A DNA stretch of 5,997 nt, from the NCBI GenBank assembly GCA_903894655.1, contig CAITQY010000242.1:1-5997 (forward strand). The letters are read 5' to 3'. Source of the DNA: an uncultured Gemmatimonadota bacterium. Its GTDB lineage: Bacteria; Gemmatimonadota; Gemmatimonadetes; Gemmatimonadales; Gemmatimonadaceae. This document shows positions 1-5,997 of the stretch, in pieces. The notes under the pieces were generated by a model, which saw nothing but the letters and a program-made list of their open reading frames with translations, had not been told where the DNA came from and searched no databases. Numbering within the stretch: the first letter of the stretch is position 1; every line of letters starts with the position of its first letter. The position numbers were made by a program, and so were the translations under genes.

Positions 1-197
1 CCCAGTATCTCTCGAAGTTCCGGCGCCACGCGTTCTTGGGCTGCATCGTGGCGGCCGCGCTGATTACGCCAGGCTCTGACCCGACGTCGCTGATCGCGCT
101 GACGATCCCGCTGTACTTGCTGTACGAGGTGTCGATCACGGTCTCGAAGTTCATCAGTCGTCGTCGTGAGCGACGGATTGCTGCCGGGGACGAGTGA
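1..197 (+). CDS. tatC: Sec-independent protein translocase subunit TatC, C-terminal fragment
   Basis: This is the last 64 residues of TatC, the polytopic inner-membrane subunit that recognises twin-arginine signal peptides and, with TatA/B, exports folded proteins. The first full codon is at 3 and the stop TGA at 195-197; the 5' part lies outside the window. Seen: a basic stretch (KFRRH) leads into a hydrophobic segment (about FLGCIVAAALITP), then a short loop with the family-typical TP...D pattern, then a second hydrophobic segment ending in IPLYLLYEVSI. That last pattern is the hallmark of the end of TatC, where TM5 and TM6 are short and joined by a small loop. The tail is strongly basic then acidic (SRRRERRIAAGDE), consistent with a cytoplasmic C-terminus. 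The stop codon overlaps the GTG start of lptD, so the two genes are probably translationally coupled. Assignment is by motif recognition on a fragment, but the pattern is distinctive. Confidence 0.9.
   Translation, partial: QYLSKFRRHAFLGCIVAAALITPGSDPTSLIALTIPLYLLYEVSITVSKFISRRRERRIAAGDE
186..190 (+). promoter_or_regulatory. Weak ribosome-binding site for lptD inside the tatC 3' end
   Basis: A purine run GGGGA lies only 3 nt before the GTG start codon at 194, closer than the usual 5-9 nt. With the 4-nt stop/start overlap, this suggests that lptD initiation depends largely on ribosomes finishing tatC (inference). Confidence 0.35.
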
Positions 198-3175
198 GCC
201 GATCCCAGCCCGCGCGTGGTCAGTGGCGTTCGGTGGTTCTTGCCATGCTGAGCCTTGTGCTCGGCGTCGCAGTGATCGCCGCGCCGCTGCAGGCCCAGCG
301 GCCCGTTCCCACCCGACCGGCGCCCGCCGGCAAGTCGGCACCAGGTCAGGCGCAAGGAACGGACAGCTTGGCGCAGTTGAGTAAGGATCGCGAGGTGTTC
401 AACTGGATGCCTCCGGACTCGCTCATGCGCGCGCTCCTCGATCGCCAGGGATATCGGAAGGTGCAGTATCAGGGGGATACCGTCTTCTTCAATGCGCTGT
501 CACGCGCCCTGATTCTGAAGGGAAAGCCGTCGGCTGTGCAGCGCGACGAGACGATGATTGTCGGTGACTCAATCGTCTACAACGACTCCACGAAGCGCGT
601 CGTCGCCATTGGTGACACGGTGCTCCTGCGTGATCCACAGCAGCAGGACGCCGACGATTTCATCGCGAAGGGCCGCATTGAGTACGACCTGCAGTCGAAG
701 CAGGGCGAAACTGGCGCCTTCTCAACCTCCGTAACGTCCGGCCAGCGGCTTTTCCTGAGCGCCGAGCGGGGCATGATCATCTCCGATTCGCTGGTAAGCG
801 GTCGGCATATCGTGTTCGCCAAGAACGGCTCGTTCACGTACTGTGATCACGCCGAGCCACATTTCCACTTCACCTCGAAAGACATGAAGTTCGTGTCTGA
901 GAACGTGATGGTGGCGCGACCGGGCGTCTTGTACATCGGCGAAGTCCCGGTGTTCTGGATTCCCTGTTTCTTTCAGGATGTGCGCAGTGGACGGCGGAGC
1001 GGCATGCTCACACCGAACTTCGGCATCGCCGAACTGTTCCGGAACAGCCCGTCGTATCGGCGCAGCATTACGAATATCGGGTACTTCCTGGCGATCAGTG
1101 ATTACATGAACGCCGAAGCGTCATTCGACTGGCGTTCCGGTGCCCGGAGCACGGCGGAGGATCCGGGCTTTCTTCGCGGCAACGCGGAGCTGCGCTACAA
1201 GTGGCTCGACCGATTCATCAGCGGCGAAACTGCAGTGTCCTATCTGGCGCAGCGTAACGGCACGACCAACACGTCGGTCACCTGGAATCACAATCAGGAG
1301 TTCTCGCGTCAGACACGCCTCACGGCCCGTTTGAATTGGGTGCAGAACACGCAGATCCAGCGGCAGACCACGATCAATCCCACGGCGGCCAACGCGACCA
1401 TCCGTTCGCAGTTGAACTACCAGACCAAGGTCGGTCCGGCCCAGATCAATGTCGGCGGTAGCCGAGTGCAGTATCCTGGGCGGACGCAGGTCGACATGGA
1501 TTTCCCGTCACTGAACGTCACGGCGGGCACGCTCGCCGGTGGTCCGTTCTCGTGGACGCCGTCGCTGCGGCTGGCGGTGACCGGGCAGAGCAAGCTCGAC
1601 CAAGGGCTGCAGTTCCCGTACGTGTACAACATTCGTCCCGGTGGCGGTATCGACAGCTCGCGCTTTGATGCGAGTCGCCGAAATATGCAGTTCGGGTTTG
1701 AGACGCCCATCAAAATCGGCGATTGGCAATGGAACAACTCGTTCACACTGTCCGATCAGTATCGCAATTTTCCTGAGCAGCGCGAGATCATCGGCGTACG
1801 CGACACGTCGATTCGCTCCACGCGCATTTTCGCGAAGACGTACGACTCGAACTTCGACTGGAATACGTCGTTCGGGTTGCCACGCTTCTTCCAAGGCACG
1901 TGGAACCTGTCGCCGTCGATTTCGGTGAATAACGTCGACGGCGCCTCGGGGTTGTTCGTCCGGACTGAACGCAGCGGTGGCAAGTGGGTGCAGCAGTCGA
2001 AGCGGCTCAGCTATGCGCTGTCGGCGTCACCGACGCTCTACGCGATGCTGCCGGGTCTCGGGTCGGTCGCCAAGATCCGCCACTCGATCACGCCCGGTGT
2101 GAGCTATAGCTACTCGCCAAACGCCAACGTCAGCGACGAGTACCTGCAGGCACTCGGACGGACGCGCGTGGGCTACCTCTCGTCGCTGGCGCAGAATCGC
2201 GTGTCGCTGAACCTCTCGACCAACCTTGAAGCAAAGCTCAAGTCGAATTCCGATTCGACGCCGGAATCTGGTAAGAAAGTGAAGCTGCTGGCGTTGAACT
2301 TTTCGTCGGTGTCGTACGATTTCATCCGGGCTGACTCCACCGGCAACGGTTTCACCGACAAGATGTTCACGGTGTCGGGGCGCACCGATCTCTTGCCCGG
2401 CCTCGACTTCCGCACCTCGTACGATCTGTTCCAGGGCGACCCCGCCTCGGATACCGCCACGTTCAGTCCATTCCGCACCGACTTCGGTATCACCTTCTCC
2501 CTCGACGGCAAGTCGGGATTGGTCGCGCTCTTTGGCCGTCTGCTCGGCATGTCGACGGCGCTGGAAGCGATCGACAGCACCAACGCGCCGCGCACTGCGT
2601 CCGACGAGAACGTGGCGCAGCAGAGCCGGCAGATGAATGCCGCCGGTGGTGGAAGCATGCGTGGCATGCAGGCATCGTTGCCGTCCGGTGGCGGGTGGAA
2701 CTTGAATCTGCAGTACAACGCGGCGCGACAGCGTCTGCCGCGTGGCGGCACTCAGATCGTGAACGATCCGTCGAAGTTCTGCGAGCCACAGCGCGCGCTC
2801 GGACTGTTCGTCTACGATCAGTGCCTTCTCAATGCGCAGAGCGCACAGGCCACCGGTTTGACGTCGGGACAAAGCGCTATCGGTGCCCCCGTGTTCATCC
2901 AGCCGGCCACGCAGAACGTGTCCGCGACCATGTCGTTCAACATTACGCCGAATTGGGCGGCGCAGTGGAGCACGCAGTATGACGTGGAGCGTGCCCGGTT
3001 CGCGAGCCAGCAGGTGGGACTCCAGCGCCAGTTGCATGACTGGAATGCCGTGTTCGCCTTTTCGCAGACGCCGAGTGGAAGCTTTTCCTTCAACTTCTAC
3101 ATTGCTTTGAAGGCGCAGCCGGAACTCAAGTTTGATTACGACCGTCAGACGTACCGGTCGTCCAGTGGCTACTGA
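194..3175 (+). CDS. lptD: LPS-assembly protein LptD (OstA/Imp family outer-membrane beta-barrel)
   Basis: LptD is the outer-membrane translocon that, plugged by LptE, receives LPS from the periplasmic Lpt bridge and inserts it into the outer leaflet. The 993-residue product begins with a signal peptide: basic N-region (R3, R8, R12), hydrophobic core about 13-32, likely cleavage after LQA at 34. An OstA/LptA-like periplasmic domain spans about 95-205 (for example DTVFFNA near 95 and IVGDSIVYN). Next come FTYCDHAEPHFHF (Cys217) and the family hallmark around 240-276: VLYIGEVPVFWIP, then RRSGMLTPNFG (R267, R268). The rest, about 290-993, is alternating polar/aromatic sequence typical of a large barrel, interrupted by a Gly/Gln/Ser-rich insert at about 797-834. 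It is longer than E. coli LptD (about 784 aa). GTG at 194 is chosen over the in-frame ATG at 245 because the latter would remove the basic N-region of the signal peptide. There are four cysteines in all: 217, 258, 863 and 877. Confidence 0.93.
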   Translation: MSRSQPARGQWRSVVLAMLSLVLGVAVIAAPLQAQRPVPTRPAPAGKSAPGQAQGTDSLAQLSKDREVFNWMPPDSLMRALLDRQGYRKVQYQGDTVFFNALSRALILKGKPSAVQRDETMIVGDSIVYNDSTKRVVAIGDTVLLRDPQQQDADDFIAKGRIEYDLQSKQGETGAFSTSVTSGQRLFLSAERGMIISDSLVSGRHIVFAKNGSFTYCDHAEPHFHFTSKDMKFVSENVMVARPGVLYIGEVPVFWIPCFFQDVRSGRRSGMLTPNFGIAELFRNSPSYRRSITNIGYFLAISDYMNAEASFDWRSGARSTAEDPGFLRGNAELRYKWLDRFISGETAVSYLAQRNGTTNTSVTWNHNQEFSRQTRLTARLNWVQNTQIQRQTTINPTAANATIRSQLNYQTKVGPAQINVGGSRVQYPGRTQVDMDFPSLNVTAGTLAGGPFSWTPSLRLAVTGQSKLDQGLQFPYVYNIRPGGGIDSSRFDASRRNMQFGFETPIKIGDWQWNNSFTLSDQYRNFPEQREIIGVRDTSIRSTRIFAKTYDSNFDWNTSFGLPRFFQGTWNLSPSISVNNVDGASGLFVRTERSGGKWVQQSKRLSYALSASPTLYAMLPGLGSVAKIRHSITPGVSYSYSPNANVSDEYLQALGRTRVGYLSSLAQNRVSLNLSTNLEAKLKSNSDSTPESGKKVKLLALNFSSVSYDFIRADSTGNGFTDKMFTVSGRTDLLPGLDFRTSYDLFQGDPASDTATFSPFRTDFGITFSLDGKSGLVALFGRLLGMSTALEAIDSTNAPRTASDENVAQQSRQMNAAGGGSMRGMQASLPSGGGWNLNLQYNAARQRLPRGGTQIVNDPSKFCEPQRALGLFVYDQCLLNAQSAQATGLTSGQSAIGAPVFIQPATQNVSATMSFNITPNWAAQWSTQYDVERARFASQQVGLQRQLHDWNAVFAFSQTPSGSFSFNFYIALKAQPELKFDYDRQTYRSSSGY

Positions 3176-3177
3176 GC

Positions 3178-3194
3178 CGTCGGTTCGACCGACG
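3178..3194 (+). other. Perfect inverted repeat (hairpin) between lptD and hutH
   Basis: CGTCGGT (3178-3184), loop TCG, ACCGACG (3188-3194) form a perfect 7-bp GC-rich stem. It starts two bases after the lptD stop codon and ends one base before the hutH Shine-Dalgarno sequence. No T-run follows, so it is not a standard intrinsic terminator. It could be an intercistronic stability or attenuation element, or chance in GC-rich DNA. No function is shown by the sequence alone. Confidence 0.5.
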
Positions 3195-3195
3195 C

Positions 3196-3200
3196 GGAGA
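3196..3200 (+). promoter_or_regulatory. Ribosome-binding site of hutH
   Basis: GGAGA ends 9 nt before the ATG at 3210; a second purine patch, AGGA at 3202-3205, lies closer. This site decides the start: the frame is open further upstream, to an ATG at 3132 inside lptD, but that start would add 26 residues absent from the family and has no comparable signal noticed before it. Confidence 0.7.
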
Positions 3201-3209
3201 CAGGATACG

Positions 3210-4727
3210 ATGCTGCTGCTTGACGGACGTTCGTTGCAGATCGCCGACGTGCTCGCGGTCGCGGATGGCGTGCGGGCCGTCGGATTGGCCCCCGAAGCGC
3301 GGGCTCGGATGCAGGTCACTCGCGACGTTGTCGATCGCGCGGTCGCGCGTGCCGAACCGGTGTACGGCATCAACACCGGTTTCGGAAAGCTCTCCGAGGT
3401 AACCATCGCGGGTGATCAGCTTGCGGCGCTGCAGCGAAATCTGGTGCGCAGTCATGCGGCGGGTGTTGGGGATCCCCTGCCGGAACGCGAAGTCCGCGCG
3501 ATGATGCTGCTGCGCGCCAACGTGCTCGCCACGGCCTATGCCGGTGCCCGCCCGATCGTGGTTGAGTCGCTGCTGGCGATGCTCAATGCTGGCGTGTGGC
3601 CCGTCGTGCCGGAGCAGGGCAGCGTGGGCGCCAGTGGCGATCTCGCGCCGCTCGCGCACCTGGCGCTCACACTCATCGGTGAGGGCACCGCCCGTTTTCA
3701 GGGACGCGAGGCCCCATCGCTGGAGTTGCTGTCGGCGGCTGGACTCGCCGCTGTCACGCTCGAAGCGAAAGAAGGTCTCGCGCTGATCAACGGCACGCAG
3801 GCGCACACCGCCGTCGCCGCGCTGGCGTGCGCCGAACTGACTCGGCTCTGGCACACGGCCCATGTCGCGACTGCCATGAGTCTCGAAGCGTTACTCGGTA
3901 CCCCCGATGCGTTCGACGCGCGCATTCAGGAAGCGCGCGGGCAGTCGGGGCAGATGGAATCGGCGGCCATGCTGCGCATGCTGCTCGAAGGCAGCGAAAT
4001 TCGCGAATCGCACCGCTTTGGCGATCCGCGGGTGCAGGATGCGTATGCGCTGCGGTGCGTCCCGCAGGTGCACGGTCCAGCGCTCGACGCCTTGCGGTTC
4101 GCGCGTGACGTCATCGCGCGCGAACTCAACGCGGCCACCGACAACCCGCTGGTGCTCGCTACGGGTGAGTTACTGAGTGGCGGTAACTTCCACGGGCAAG
4201 CGGTGGCGATGGCGAGTGATTTCCTCGCGATCGTTTGTGCCAATCTGGCGGTCATCAGCGAGCGGCGTACCGACCGGTTGGTCCATCCCGATTTCAACCA
4301 AGGCCTGCCGCCATTTCTGGCCGGTTCACCGGGGCTCGAGTCCGGGCAAATGATGGCGCAGGTCACGGCGGCCGCGTTGGCGAGCGAGTGCAAGGGGTTG
4401 GCGCACCCGGCGAGCGTTGATTCGATTCCGACCGACGGCAACAAGGAGGACGTGGTGCCGATGGCGATGGGCGCCGCGACCAAGTTGCGGCGCTCCGTGC
4501 GCAACCTCCGGCACGTGCTCGCGATCGAACTCATCGCGGCCGCCGAGGCCCTCGAGTATCGCCGTCCCTTGCGCAGCAGCGTGGCGGTCGAACGCGCCCA
4601 CGCCGTCATCCGACAACACGTCGCGCGGGCCAGCGGGGACCGACCGCCGGCCCCCGACATTACCCAGTTGGGAACGGCCATCGCATCCGGCGCATTCGAT
4701 GCCATTACCGAGGGCTTCGTCGTATGA
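3210..4727 (+). CDS. hutH: Histidine ammonia-lyase (histidase)
   Basis: HutH catalyses non-oxidative deamination of L-histidine to trans-urocanate and ammonia, the first step of histidine degradation, in the cytosol as a homotetramer using the MIO electrophile. The 505-residue product matches the normal family length (about 505-510). Seen: the MIO-forming Ala141-Ser142-Gly143 in SVGASGDLAPLAH, Tyr52 in YGINTGFGKL, His82 in RSHAAGVGDPL, Asn194 in INGTQ, Gln276, Tyr279 and Arg282 in VQDAYALRCVPQVHG, Phe327 in SGGNFHGQ, and Glu413 in GNKEDVV. These line up with the catalytic residues known from the Pseudomonas putida enzyme (Tyr53, His83, Ser143, Asn195, Gln277, Tyr280, Arg283, Phe329, Glu414). 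One departure: the position after Glu413-Asp414 is Val415 where many histidases have His. The order MIO motif, NGT, and QDAYALRC excludes the related fumarase/argininosuccinate lyase families. PAL/TAL-type lyases share the fold, but His82 and the adjacent hutU favour histidase. The start ATG has a good ribosome-binding site, and the stop overlaps the hutU start. Confidence 0.95.
   Translation: MLLLDGRSLQIADVLAVADGVRAVGLAPEARARMQVTRDVVDRAVARAEPVYGINTGFGKLSEVTIAGDQLAALQRNLVRSHAAGVGDPLPEREVRAMMLLRANVLATAYAGARPIVVESLLAMLNAGVWPVVPEQGSVGASGDLAPLAHLALTLIGEGTARFQGREAPSLELLSAAGLAAVTLEAKEGLALINGTQAHTAVAALACAELTRLWHTAHVATAMSLEALLGTPDAFDARIQEARGQSGQMESAAMLRMLLEGSEIRESHRFGDPRVQDAYALRCVPQVHGPALDALRFARDVIARELNAATDNPLVLATGELLSGGNFHGQAVAMASDFLAIVCANLAVISERRTDRLVHPDFNQGLPPFLAGSPGLESGQMMAQVTAAALASECKGLAHPASVDSIPTDGNKEDVVPMAMGAATKLRRSVRNLRHVLAIELIAAAEALEYRRPLRSSVAVERAHAVIRQHVARASGDRPPAPDITQLGTAIASGAFDAITEGFVV
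4710..4714 (+). promoter_or_regulatory. Ribosome-binding site of hutU within the hutH 3' end
   Basis: GAGGG lies 9 nt before the ATG at 4724, inside the last codons of hutH. Together with the ATGA stop/start overlap it supports the chosen hutU start and coupled translation of the two enzymes. Confidence 0.6.
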
Positions 4728-5997
4728 CCGACACCCTGATCGACGCACCGTCCACCGTGCCCGCCGCGAGCCCGCGCGGACCACGCGAGGTTCGCGCCTC
4801 TCGCGGCAGTACCCTGGAGTGCGTCGGATGGGAGCAGGAGGCCGCGCTCCGGATGCTGATGAACAACCTCGATCCGGAGGTCGCCGAGCGGCCCGACGAT
4901 CTGGTCGTGTATGGCGGCACGGGCCGGGCGGCGCGTTCATGGGAGGCATTCGACGCCATCGTTCGCACGCTCAAGACGCTGGCCAACGACGAGACACTGC
5001 TGGTGCAGAGCGGCAAGCCGGTGGCGGTGTTCCGCACGCACGAAGAGGCGCCGCGCGTCTTGATCGCGAATGGCAATCTGGTCGGCCGCTGGGCGAACTG
5101 GGATGAGTTCCGTCGGCTCGAGCGTGCTGGTCTCACGATGTACGGGCAGATGACGGCCGGCTCGTGGATCTACATCGGCTCTCAAGGCATCGTGCAGGGT
5201 ACCTACGAGACGTTCGGCGCAGTGGCCACGCGGCACTTCGGTGGCACGCTCGAAGGGCGTCTCGTGGTCACGGCGGGGTTGGGCGGAATGGGCGGGGCGC
5301 AGCCGCTCGCCGCGGCGATGCACGGCGCCGCGGTGCTCGGTATCGACATCGACGCGTCGCGCATTGCGAAGCGCATCGAGACGCGATACTGCGATCGCAT
5401 GACATACTCGCTCGATGAAGCGCTCGCGTGGCTTGGTGACGCCCAGGCGCAACGGCGTGGGCTTTCCGTTGGATTGGTCGGCAATGCCGCCGACGTATTG
5501 CCGGAACTGGTCAAGCGCGGCGTGGTTCCCGATGTGGTGACTGACCAGACCAGTGCGCACGATATGCTCGTGGGATATGTCCCGGCCGGTCTGTCCCTGG
5601 CCGAGGCGGCGGAGTTACGCGCCGCGGATCCCGCCGAGTATATCGCGCGGTCCACGGCGTCGGTCGTCGAGCATGTGCGGGCGATGCGCACGATGCAGGA
5701 TCATGGTGCGATCGCCTTCGATTATGGCAACAACATTCGCACTGTGGCGTTCGACGCCGGTATCGACGATGCGTTTCGCATTCCCGGCTTCGTGCCAGAG
5801 TACGTGCGGCCGCTGTTCTGTGAAGGCAAAGGCCCGTTCCGTTGGGTGGCGCTGTCCGGTGATCCCGCCGATATCGCGCGCACGGATGAGTTGGTGCTCG
5901 AGCTCTTTCCTCAGGATGCCCAGCTACGTCGCTGGATCGAACTCGCCCGCGAGCGTATCGCCTTCCAGGGACTTCCGGCGCGCATCTGCTGGCTCGG
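4724..5997 (+). CDS. hutU: Urocanate hydratase (urocanase), C-terminus cut off by the window edge
   Basis: HutU adds water to urocanate, giving 4-imidazolone-5-propionate, the second step of histidine catabolism, with tightly bound NAD+ acting as an electrophile. 424 full codons are visible with no stop; bacterial urocanases have about 555 residues, so roughly 130 C-terminal residues lie beyond the edge. Seen in order: LRMLMNNLD and VVYGGTGRAAR near the N-terminus; LLVQSGKPV; IANGNLVGRWANW; TAGSWIYIGSQGIVQGTYETF split around residues 144-164; the NAD-binding glycine-rich GLGGMGGAQ at 185-193 followed by GIDID (Asp208, Asp210); VTDQTSAHD; DYGNNIR at 333-339; KGPFRWVALSGDP; and the urocanase signature FQGLPARICW, whose Cys422 corresponds to the catalytic Cys410 of the Pseudomonas putida enzyme. 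The N-terminus is about 10 residues longer than in that enzyme, with a Pro/Ala/Thr-rich leader before the conserved part. It follows hutH with a 4-nt ATGA overlap, so the two form one transcription unit. No frameshift is seen. Confidence 0.96.
   Translation, partial: MTDTLIDAPSTVPAASPRGPREVRASRGSTLECVGWEQEAALRMLMNNLDPEVAERPDDLVVYGGTGRAARSWEAFDAIVRTLKTLANDETLLVQSGKPVAVFRTHEEAPRVLIANGNLVGRWANWDEFRRLERAGLTMYGQMTAGSWIYIGSQGIVQGTYETFGAVATRHFGGTLEGRLVVTAGLGGMGGAQPLAAAMHGAAVLGIDIDASRIAKRIETRYCDRMTYSLDEALAWLGDAQAQRRGLSVGLVGNAADVLPELVKRGVVPDVVTDQTSAHDMLVGYVPAGLSLAEAAELRAADPAEYIARSTASVVEHVRAMRTMQDHGAIAFDYGNNIRTVAFDAGIDDAFRIPGFVPEYVRPLFCEGKGPFRWVALSGDPADIARTDELVLELFPQDAQLRRWIELARERIAFQGLPARICWL

Noticed and set aside
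245..247. ATG as an alternative start of lptD
   Set aside because: It is in frame (residue 18), but starting there would remove the basic N-region of the signal peptide. The GTG at 194 gives a complete signal peptide and the typical 4-nt overlap with tatC.
2655..2667. Repeated GCATGC palindromes (GCATGC GTG GCATGC)
   Set aside because: They fall within the Ser-Met-Arg-Gly-Met coding stretch of lptD and are explained by its repetitive amino-acid composition; there is no evidence for a regulatory site.
3132..3134. ATG as an upstream start of hutH inside lptD
   Set aside because: It would add 26 residues not expected for histidases, while the ATG at 3210 has a well-placed GGAGA site and gives the normal length with catalytic residues numbered as in known enzymes.
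3176..3209. Intrinsic terminator between lptD and hutH
   Set aside because: The hairpin lacks a following T-run and is immediately followed by a ribosome-binding site, so it does not fit a standard Rho-independent terminator.
2027..3406. Long open frame on the - strand (459 codons) antisense to lptD and hutH
   Set aside because: Its translation is Arg-rich with no recognisable domain, and it spans the end of one clear gene and the start of another. Long antisense frames are expected opposite GC-rich coding DNA.
3126..4705. Open frames on the - strand opposite hutH (3126-3863 and 3926-4705)
   Set aside because: Low-complexity Arg/Ser/Ala-rich translations without motifs, lying opposite a gene whose catalytic residues are all recognisable. 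They are shadows of hutH codon bias.

Overview
The window is a gene-dense, high-GC stretch from a Gram-negative (diderm) bacterium. All four recognisable genes lie on the + strand with almost no intergenic space: the 3' end of tatC (twin-arginine translocase), a complete lptD (outer-membrane LPS-assembly porin), a complete hutH (histidine ammonia-lyase) and the 5' three quarters of hutU (urocanate hydratase). An LptD with a signal peptide shows that the host has an LPS-type outer membrane. The long LptD (993 aa) and the overall sequence style suggest Gemmatimonadota or a similar phylum. That placement is an impression from memory, not a search result.

Layout: tatC ends at 197 and overlaps the GTG start of lptD by 4 nt (GTGA, 194-197). 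lptD ends at 3175. A 34-nt gap follows, holding a perfect 7-bp inverted repeat (3178-3194) and the hutH ribosome-binding site. hutH (3210-4727) overlaps the hutU start by 4 nt (ATGA, 4724-4727). hutU runs off the right edge just after its catalytic-Cys signature. No stretch of 300 bases lacks a gene, and I see no RNA gene, mobile element or CRISPR array.

Functionally there are two modules. The left one is envelope biogenesis: TatC exports folded proteins across the inner membrane, and LptD inserts LPS into the outer membrane. The right one is histidine catabolism: HutH converts L-histidine to trans-urocanate plus ammonia, and HutU hydrates urocanate to 4-imidazolone-5-propionate. The remaining steps (HutI, and HutG or HutF) would be expected downstream, outside the window. 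The tight spacing suggests that the hut pair may be co-transcribed with, or read through from, the envelope genes.

I find no undescribed system here; these are four well-known families. The points worth a second look are the envelope-hut junction and its hairpin, the cysteine pattern and low-complexity insert of LptD, and a substituted residue in a HutH active-site motif.
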